Source: Planctomycetota bacterium
GTDB taxonomy: Bacteria; Planctomycetota; B15-G4; SIAN01
Direction of reading: 5' to 3'
Assembly: GCA_028289345.1 (NCBI GenBank)
Contig: JANQQL010000010.1
Span: 496,001-560,000 of the forward strand
Length of the DNA stretch: 64,000 bases
The translations under genes and the position numbers were made by a program. The notes under the pieces were generated by a model. The model saw only the letters and a list, made by a program, of their open reading frames with translations, had not been told where the DNA came from and did not search any database. This document shows, in pieces, positions 60,134 through 64,000 of the stretch. The stretch's first letter is position 1; the number at the start of each line of letters is the position of its first letter.

Positions 60134-60312
60134 CGCTTTGCGAATGCTGAGAACAGTCAATGGGAGCATTTCACTGACAAGCGCGGACCATCGCACGAAA
60201 TCCGAACGAGTGTCCTGGATCAGAGGTTCGAGTGTCCCGGACGATCGGCGGGTTCGCGCGTACACTCCTTGGGAGTGTCAGGAATCGGCGGACACCTGTC
60301 AATCTGCGAAAA

Positions 60313-60357
60313 CCGAACGTCTCTGTTCGGCCTGGACTCCCACGGCCGTGGGCCGAA
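60313..60357. promoter_or_regulatory. Cluster of inverted repeats in the leader region
   Basis: CCGAAC/GTTCGG (60313-60318, 60325-60330), TTCGGCC/GGCCGAA (60326-60332, 60351-60357) and the perfect palindrome CCCACGGCCGTGGG (60339-60352) overlap, so two alternative folds compete. They lie 170 nt upstream of the hydrolase start at 60527, and could be part of its promoter or a structured leader. Confidence 0.35.
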
Positions 60358-60526
60358 TAGAACCCGAACAACAAAATCCGAACATTTGAGGATCCACGTC
60401 CCCCCGGGAACCGTCAGGGCATCGGGAATGATCGCACTTGCCGCACTCCCTATCCTTCCCCCGGGCGGACCGTTCTACTCTGAACCAGTTCGCCGCCCCG
60501 ATCGGAACCGAGAAAGAGAATCGCCC

Positions 60527-63463
60527 ATGTGCAAATGGTTCGTCGTACTCATCGCTGCTGCGGCGGTGTTTTCGCAACTCTCTGCGCCCGCCGGAGCCCA
60601 GCTCTCTATTGACGAGCCGCCCCCGCCTCCACCGTTCTCGATGTACTTCCCGACCGAGACGGAACTCGCGGGCAACTCTTTGGGCGACTTTCCGCACTTC
60701 GAATACGTGGCTGCAATCAACGAGGGCTCGCCGGTGACCTTTGCGCTGGACCCGACACGGTTCCCGGCGAACGCCCGAGCGCTAGTAGATCTGTACATCG
60801 TGGACGATCGCTCGCGGACCCAATGGTTGAGCGACCGAACCTTGAGCGACGTTCGCGGAGCACCACAAAGAGTGAGACTTGGCGCGAACAACATTCAGTC
60901 CTGTACCGTTGTGTTGACCAACAGCGACACTCTTTCGGGGGATGCCGGCATCGGCCTGGGCGTGGGCTACGACTTGGTCTGCGACGTGAATCGAAATGGT
61001 CGTCTGGACGGCAATGACCTCATCGATGGATTTGAAGGAGCGGCAGGCTTCTACGTCGTGCACGACCTGACTCAACCCGGGCCACTCGCCGTCACAGAGA
61101 CCATCTACGACGTCGCCGTGGGCACCGTCACCGGAGGCTTCGAAGGCGAGAACCTCTTCTACCCGACCAACGTCTCCCTGATGGACCGGTTGCCCCTGAT
61201 CGTCGTCAGCCACGGCAACGGACACCAGTACGAATGGTACGATCACATTGGCCTGCACATGGCGTCCTACGGCTATATCGTCATGAGCCACCAGAACAAC
61301 ACGGTGCCGGGAGTCCAAACTGCGGCGACCACGACTCTGGAACACACCGACGCGTTCTTGGGACAGCTCGCTTCCATCGCAGGCGGCATTCTGGTCGGAC
61401 ACGTGGACACGAGTCGCATTGTGTGGATCGGTCACAGTCGCGGCGGCGAAGGGGTGGCGATCGCCTACGACCGCATCGTCGATGGCATCTGGAGCCCGGT
61501 TCACTACAAGCGCGAAGACATCGTTCTGATCTCGTCCATCGCCCCGGTGGATTTCGACGGCCCGGCCAGCACCAACCCCCATGACGCGGTCTTCTCTCTT
61601 TGGACCGGGGGCTCGGACAATGACGTCAGCGGATGTGCCAGCGCCGACCTCCTACAGACCTTTCATTTGCACGATCGAGCCGAGAAGTGGCGCCAGTCGA
61701 TTTCCCTTCATGGAGTCGGCCACGGGGACTTCCACAACGGGGGCGGTTCCTCCGTTGCCACCGGGCCTTGTCTGGTGGGTCGCGCCGATACCCACGAAAT
61801 CATGCGCGGCTACCTGTTGCCCCTCGTGAAACACTACGTGGAACGGAATCTCCCGGCCCGCGACTACTTGTGGCGCCAGTGGGAGAGCTTCCAGCCGATC
61901 GGCGCACCGACCGCCAACCCCTGTGTCACCGTCGACCTGATGTTCCGCGAAGATCCTGCTCTGAGCTTCCCGGTCGACGACTTCCAGACCGAGCCGACCA
62001 CCGGCACCAGTAGCTCTGGAGGATCGGTCACGTTCTCCGTCACCGACGTGAGCGAAGGACTCCTTGACGACGGCAACTCGGATTTCACCAATGACTTCGC
62101 CGACGTGATGAACGGCATGACGGTCGGCAGCGCCGCGGACACGACTCGCGGCATCGTTTTCAGCTGGGGTTCCGACTCGTTCTACGAACAGGAAATCATT
62201 CCCGCGGAGCGCGATCTGACGGACGACGTCTATCTGAGCTTCCGCGCCTGCCAGGCAACCCGCCACCCGAACACCATTGCCCAGCTCGGGGACTTGACGT
62301 TCACCGTGACCCTGGTCGACGGTGCCCTGAACGAAAGCTCCATTCGTATCGATGCTTACGGAGGAGGGATCGAGGAGCCTTACGCTCGAAGCGGCTGTGG
62401 AACCGGAACGGGCTGGGGCAACGAGTTTGAAACCATTCGCATTCGACTGACCGACTTCTTGAACAACGGCTCCAGTCTTGACCTCTCCGACGTCGCCGCG
62501 ATTCGTTTCGATTTCGGCCCGAGCTTCGGTTCATCGCTCGGACGTCTCGGGCTGGATGAAATCACCATCTCCCGCGACGCCTCCCCGCCGCTGACCGGAG
62601 TCTTGACCCTCGCGCTGCTCGACGACTTGACGGTGATTCCTCCGGACGTGACCACCGACATCCACGTGAGCATCACGGCTTCCAGCGAAAGCCTGGTCCC
62701 AGGGTCGGCAACGATGCACTATCGCTTCAACGGCGGCGTGTTCGCGACGCCTCCGCTCATCGCGACGGGGATGCCGGGCGAATACTCGGCAACTCTTCCA
62801 GCCCCCTCCTGTGGCGACACTCCCGAGATCTACTTCAGCGCCGAAGGCTCATTGTCTGGGCAACAGACCCTTCCCGAAGATGCTCCGAGCAGCGTGTTCT
62901 CTTCTCTGGTGGGCAACCTTTCGGTCAACTTCGCGGACGACTTCGAAAACGACCAGGGCTGGACCGCCGAGAACTTGGGGGCAACCACCGGGGATTGGCA
63001 GCGAGGAGTGCCCGTGAACGATCCGGGCTGGGCGTATGACCCGGCGGCGGACGGAGACGGCAGCGGCAGTTGCTACCTCACCCAGAACCAAGTCGGCAAC
63101 ACCGATGTCGACAATGGCTCGGTGCGCCTCAACTCCCCGACCTTCGATGCCACCGGGGATCTCGTCTTGATCCAGTACTTCTACTTCCTTCGTCTCACCA
63201 ACACCGATGGCACTGACCGGCTCTTGGTCGAATACAGCAGCAACGGAGCGGCCGGTCCATGGACGACCCTGGTCGCCCATCAAACGGATGGTGGTCTCCA
63301 GTGGCGCTCCCACTTGATCACTCACGAGGACATCCTCAACGCCGGCGCCTCCCTGTCTGCGACCGCACGGATTCGATTCACCGCCAACGACACCGGGACC
63401 CAGAGCATCGTCGAGGCAGGAGTCGATGGGTTCACGGTTGAAACCGCACAATGTTCCGAATGA
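60527..63463 (+). CDS. Exported alpha/beta hydrolase with C-terminal beta-sandwich domains
   Basis: 978 residues from ATG 60527, with a signal (MCKWFVVLIAAAAVFSQLSA, cut near GAQ); the frame continues upstream to 59999 without an export signal. Residues ~120-440 contain a chlorophyllase/PAF-acetylhydrolase-like alpha/beta hydrolase: LPLIVVSHGNGHQYEW (oxyanion side), YDHIGLHMASYGYIVMSHQN, nucleophile WIGHSRGGEG (Ser304), and HGVGHGDFHNG with the probable catalytic His. The remaining ~530 residues are at least three beta-sandwich domains; the first (from DDFQTEPTTG) and the last (from DDFENDQGWTAENLGATTGD, with LLVEYSSNGAAGPW) resemble carbohydrate-binding or MAM-like modules of exported hydrolases. 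Likely a secreted or surface esterase on a polymer. The next gene follows 8 nt after its stop. Confidence 0.92.
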   Translation: MCKWFVVLIAAAAVFSQLSAPAGAQLSIDEPPPPPPFSMYFPTETELAGNSLGDFPHFEYVAAINEGSPVTFALDPTRFPANARALVDLYIVDDRSRTQWLSDRTLSDVRGAPQRVRLGANNIQSCTVVLTNSDTLSGDAGIGLGVGYDLVCDVNRNGRLDGNDLIDGFEGAAGFYVVHDLTQPGPLAVTETIYDVAVGTVTGGFEGENLFYPTNVSLMDRLPLIVVSHGNGHQYEWYDHIGLHMASYGYIVMSHQNNTVPGVQTAATTTLEHTDAFLGQLASIAGGILVGHVDTSRIVWIGHSRGGEGVAIAYDRIVDGIWSPVHYKREDIVLISSIAPVDFDGPASTNPHDAVFSLWTGGSDNDVSGCASADLLQTFHLHDRAEKWRQSISLHGVGHGDFHNGGGSSVATGPCLVGRADTHEIMRGYLLPLVKHYVERNLPARDYLWRQWESFQPIGAPTANPCVTVDLMFREDPALSFPVDDFQTEPTTGTSSSGGSVTFSVTDVSEGLLDDGNSDFTNDFADVMNGMTVGSAADTTRGIVFSWGSDSFYEQEIIPAERDLTDDVYLSFRACQATRHPNTIAQLGDLTFTVTLVDGALNESSIRIDAYGGGIEEPYARSGCGTGTGWGNEFETIRIRLTDFLNNGSSLDLSDVAAIRFDFGPSFGSSLGRLGLDEITISRDASPPLTGVLTLALLDDLTVIPPDVTTDIHVSITASSESLVPGSATMHYRFNGGVFATPPLIATGMPGEYSATLPAPSCGDTPEIYFSAEGSLSGQQTLPEDAPSSVFSSLVGNLSVNFADDFENDQGWTAENLGATTGDWQRGVPVNDPGWAYDPAADGDGSGSCYLTQNQVGNTDVDNGSVRLNSPTFDATGDLVLIQYFYFLRLTNTDGTDRLLVEYSSNGAAGPWTTLVAHQTDGGLQWRSHLITHEDILNAGASLSATARIRFTANDTGTQSIVEAGVDGFTVETAQCSE

Positions 63464-63471
63464 GGGAATTC

Positions 63472-64000
63472 ATGACTACCAATCGACGAGGACCAACGAT
63501 GTTTTCCCTTCTGCTCACGGCGGTGTTCAGCATGCAGGCATCCGCCATGCTTCCGCAATCTCACTCGACCTCTCCGGCGACCCCGGTGGCCGTGGAGAAT
63601 GTCGTGTCGATTCAACCGTTCGAGCTGGAAGCTCCCGCGAAGCACCTGTGGAGGGTGGAACAACCGATGGTCACCTCCGGGTACTTGCTGGTGCTCAAGG
63701 TGGATCCGGCCCTGGTCGTTCCTCGCCAGGTCGCCGAGCCGGTCCTGTACGTCGGACATCAGACCGCCGAACGAGTGAACGTCGGCTCGGAATCCGGACA
63801 CGTCATTGCCATCCTTCCGGCCCAGATCGATCCCGAAAAGCCAGACTACCTCGACCTTTCGGAGCAATTGTTCTGGTTCGGTTCGCCGGAACTCCCGGAA
63901 CGGGTAGACGCCAAGCGCATCGCCGCCGAGCACCAGGAAGCGATCGCGGCAGGCATTCGCCCGTTCGGTGCGGAGAAGATCGCGACCGCCATGGCTCGAG
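63472..64000 (+). CDS. Exported protein, N-terminal part (runs off the right edge)
   Basis: The frame is open from ATG 63472 to the window edge, giving 176 visible residues. GAGGGAA lies 6 nt upstream, and the gene begins 8 nt after the hydrolase stop, so the two form an operon. A signal peptide (MFSLLLTAVFSMQASA, from the second Met) is followed by a mature part with alternating strands (PFELEAPAKHLWRVEQP; SGYLLVLKVDPALVVPRQVA; HVIAILPAQIDPEKPDYLDL) and a helix near the edge (IAAEHQEAIAAGIRPFG). Unknown family; the genomic pairing suggests it helps or accompanies the secreted hydrolase. Confidence 0.82.
   Translation, partial: MTTNRRGPTMFSLLLTAVFSMQASAMLPQSHSTSPATPVAVENVVSIQPFELEAPAKHLWRVEQPMVTSGYLLVLKVDPALVVPRQVAEPVLYVGHQTAERVNVGSESGHVIAILPAQIDPEKPDYLDLSEQLFWFGSPELPERVDAKRIAAEHQEAIAAGIRPFGAEKIATAMAR

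Larger units (their letters stand above)
59942..60526. other. Divergent intergenic region with repeat and hairpins
   Basis: 585 nt between divergent genes. It holds dispersed-repeat copy 3 (60045-60133, minus), a direct repeat CGAGTGTCC (near 60208 and 60230), a small hairpin ACACTCC/GGAGTGT (60262-60278) and a larger dyad region at 60313-60357. The long plus frame through it starts at 59999 but has no export signal until 60527 and is not taken as coding. Confidence 0.55.

Noticed and set aside
59999..60526. N-terminal extension of the exported hydrolase frame
   Set aside because: A signal peptide starts at ATG 60527; the upstream part covers repeat copy 3 and hairpins and looks non-coding.
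1..64000. rRNA, tRNA, CRISPR arrays, insertion sequences, phage genes
   Set aside because: None found; no transposase or integrase motifs and no regularly spaced repeats in the window.

Overview
This 64 kb GC-rich window looks like chromosome of a free-living Planctomycetota bacterium. The inference rests on the mix of large secreted FG-GAP/VCBS beta-propeller proteins, several ECF sigma factors coupled to membrane proteins, DUF3857-transglutaminase, PQQ-like and YVTN propellers, a sulfatase-type enzyme, and a recurrent C-terminal beta module on unrelated exported proteins. No rRNA, tRNA, CRISPR array, insertion sequence or phage gene was seen. About 41 genes are supported, two of them cut by the window edges. 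At least two thirds encode proteins with signal peptides or lipoprotein signals, so most of the window serves the cell envelope.

Layout: 1-12.3 kb holds a partial exported protein, a triple-repeat exported protein, an AraC regulator divergent from an alpha/beta hydrolase, an SGNH hydrolase, a transglutaminase-like membrane protein, a small exported protein and an exported esterase. 12.7-15.7 kb holds a 64-residue orphan protein with a strong terminator, a HEAT-like exported protein, a thioredoxin-fold lipoprotein interrupted by an in-frame UGA, and a small HExxH protein. 15.9-22.5 kb (minus strand) is cassette A: ECF sigma, membrane anti-sigma-like protein, TPR-CHAT caspase-like protease, FG-GAP propeller. 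23.1-27.5 kb carries a GntR regulator with a perfect 20-bp palindromic operator candidate, an S41 protease overlapping it, a PQQ-like propeller with EF-hands and a small exported protein. 28-41.4 kb holds a matrixin-type protease operon, an FG-GAP/TIM-barrel protein, a sigma factor fused to a membrane anchor and periplasmic domains, an SGNH-TPR protein, and several propellers. 41.5-46.6 kb (plus strand) is cassette B, with the same four genes in the same order as cassette A. 46.7-64 kb holds a di-haem YVTN protein, an ABC exporter, a DMP19-like membrane protein, an FG-GAP protein, an alkaline-phosphatase-superfamily lipoprotein, a beta-helix protein, an alpha/beta hydrolase with C-terminal beta domains, and a partial exported protein.

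The two most notable things are the following. (1) Two copies of a four-gene cassette (sigma, transmembrane regulator, exported TPR-CHAT protease with a C-terminal membrane anchor, exported FG-GAP propeller), with start/stop overlaps, suggest an undescribed envelope sensing or proteolysis system. (2) A probable selenoprotein: a thioredoxin-like lipoprotein whose first redox residue is encoded by UGA (Sec-x-x-Cys), followed at the right distance by a hairpin with the hallmarks of a bacterial SECIS element. There is also a roughly 90-nt dispersed repeat in at least two good copies and one shorter copy.
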